DNA from: Candidatus Latescibacterota bacterium
GTDB taxonomy: Bacteria > Latescibacterota > UBA2968 > UBA8231
Length of the DNA: 64,000 bases
NCBI GenBank assembly: GCA_020852055.1
Contig: JADZBP010000118.1
Location: 1-64,000, forward strand
Reading direction: 5' to 3'
The translations under genes were made by a program, and so were the position numbers. Shown here one piece after another: positions 63,200 to 64,000 of this stretch. Position 1 is the stretch's first letter; every line of letters begins with the position of its first letter. The notes under the pieces are model-generated. The model did no database searches and was not told the origin of the DNA. It was given only the letters and a program-made list of their open reading frames with translations.

Positions 63200-63667
63200 T
63201 CACACCCAGCGCCGCACCCGGTTTTTGTAGGCGAGATAAGCCGCCCCGAACTTCCGCTCCAGGTACGCCTCCTCGCGGGTGATCACCCCCTTCTGCACCA
63301 CCACCAGCACCACCGGCAACAGCAGCAGTTGCCACCCCGAGCCCCAAAGCAGGGCGGCCCCCAGGTAGAACAGGGTGTCGGCCAGATAGATGGGGTTGCG
63401 GCTGAATCGGTAGATACCCGCTGCCGCCACCGCGCTGGAGGCCCGGTACGGATTGACCGAGGTGCCGGCGCGGGCCAGAGCCATCAGGGCCAGGACGAAC
63501 CCCAGACAGGCAGCCCCCACCAGCGGCCAGCCCAGCCACACCTCCCACCCTCCCCATTCCAGGGAGAGGGGCAGGTGGCGCTGCAGCCACAGCCCCGCGG
63601 CAAAGGGAACCAGATAAATAAGGGGCGGCGGCGCAATGATCCCCGGGCGGTCCGGGGCCGGCCTCAC
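63200..63667 (-). CDS. Isoprenylcysteine carboxyl methyltransferase (ICMT)/PEMT-like membrane protein
   Basis: A 155-residue integral membrane protein with about four spans. Diagnostic blocks are GIYRFSRNPIYLADTLFYLG (R-N-P-x-Y-L) and the C-terminal EEAYLERKFGAAYLAYKNRVRRWV, which form the SAM-binding part of ICMT/phospholipid methyltransferases. Bacterial members usually methylate small lipids or have no known substrate. The start is GTG at 63667, whose bases overlap the stop of the preceding gene as GTGA. Convergent with the NtrC-type gene. Confidence 0.86.
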   Translation of the reverse strand: MRPAPDRPGIIAPPPLIYLVPFAAGLWLQRHLPLSLEWGGWEVWLGWPLVGAACLGFVLALMALARAGTSVNPYRASSAVAAAGIYRFSRNPIYLADTLFYLGAALLWGSGWQLLLLPVVLVVVQKGVITREEAYLERKFGAAYLAYKNRVRRWV

Positions 63668-64000
63668 TTGCCGGTCCGCTCGATCACCTGCAGGATGGCC
63701 CGCAGGTATCCCAGGTCGAAGGCCCGACCCTTGTGCCCCCAATCGGTATCCTCGACCATGCCCGGCGGCAGGGCGGCCCGCATCGGCCCGGCGAAGCCGG
63801 CCCGCACCAGCACCTGCATCACCCTGGGCAGCGAGATCTCTCCCTCGTCGAGAAAGGCCTGCTGCTGCTGGCGCAGGTTGTTGGCGTGCACCATGGCCAG
63901 TTTCGCCCCGGCCGCGCCGATCAGGTCCTCGGCCCCCTTGCCAGCGCCGGCCACCTCGACCAGATCCAGATCCAGCGCCGGCACCAGTTCCAGCAGTTGC
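63664..64000 (-). CDS. C-terminal part of a mannonate-dehydratase-like (UxuA-like) protein, cut by the window edge
   Basis: About 112 residues are visible; the frame stays open past the window end, so the true start lies outside. The segment VHANNLRQQQQAFLDEGEISLPRVMQVLVRAGFAGPM and the ending GRAFDLGYLRAILQVIERTGK resemble the last third of UxuA-type mannonate dehydratases and related sugar-acid TIM barrels. Typical members have a P-D-H segment where this reads R-A-A-L-P-P, so it may be a divergent relative. UxuA dehydrates D-mannonate to 2-keto-3-deoxygluconate, which an aldolase of the type at 7149 could process, but that link is inference. Confidence 0.55.
   Translation of the reverse strand, partial: QLLELVPALDLDLVEVAGAGKGAEDLIGAAGAKLAMVHANNLRQQQQAFLDEGEISLPRVMQVLVRAGFAGPMRAALPPGMVEDTDWGHKGRAFDLGYLRAILQVIERTGK

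Overview
The window comes from a GC-rich, Gram-negative bacterium with an outer membrane. It carries PorV-type barrels, a TonB-receptor-like protein, lipoproteins with lipoboxes and YajC. Several features together suggest an uncultured lineage on the fringe of the FCB group, such as Latescibacterota or a relative: a subtilase with a GDFDADG-type dockerin-like tail, an FlgD-like C-terminal domain on an exported propeller protein, a phytanoyl-CoA-dioxygenase-like enzyme, and above all eleven uroporphyrinogen-decarboxylase-like (UroD-family) proteins. This placement is inferred from gene content only. No rRNA, tRNA or CRISPR array was seen.

Layout. 0-8.9 kb is an accessory region: TonB-receptor-like protein, a UroD-family protein, a secreted subtilase flanked by a truncated and an intact HpaI-type aldolase, a PhyH-family oxygenase, and a 164-bp palindromic MITE-like element. 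8.9-26.5 kb is a long minus-strand series running from heparinase-like protein, purC, two small genes and rhaB through a sigma-70 factor, a PHP phosphoesterase, an exported propeller protein, two PorV-like proteins, an M50 protease, two lipoproteins and a YibQ-like protein to tgt, yajC, fmt and a DUF5683-like protein. Many of these genes overlap by four bases (GTGA, ATGA, TTGA), so translation is probably coupled. 26.6-31.7 kb is an ion-homeostasis block: a K+ channel with RCK domain, a separate RCK protein, a DUF3124 lipoprotein and a CPA2 antiporter with RCK domain.

31.7-51.6 kb is the most unusual part. Ten UroD-family genes lie here with an aldo-keto reductase, a receiver protein, a PLP-dependent decarboxylase, an epimerase, a glycoside-hydrolase-like barrel protein, and a glycyl radical enzyme with its activase. 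The UroD paralogues fall into groups by their metal-site motif: four keep the H-x-C-G motif of MtaA/MtbA-type methyltransferases, five carry an Asp in place of the Cys, and two are divergent. No corrinoid-binding protein or corrinoid reactivase was seen. 51.9-55.7 kb holds a second radical-enzyme operon in which a beta-carbonic anhydrase gene overlaps the activase gene; the enzyme has an unusual C-N-W active-site motif, which makes this the best candidate for a new CO2-linked pathway. 55.7-64 kb holds an SGNH hydrolase, a PD40 propeller protein, a sensor kinase with a 14-repeat propeller followed by two response regulators, an isoprenylcysteine-methyltransferase-like membrane protein and the end of a mannonate-dehydratase-like gene.

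Taken together, the window suggests a saccharolytic organism with anaerobic capacity (oxygen-sensitive glycyl radical enzymes) that degrades complex, possibly rhamnose- and uronate-containing and methylated, glycans. The substrate assignments are inference.
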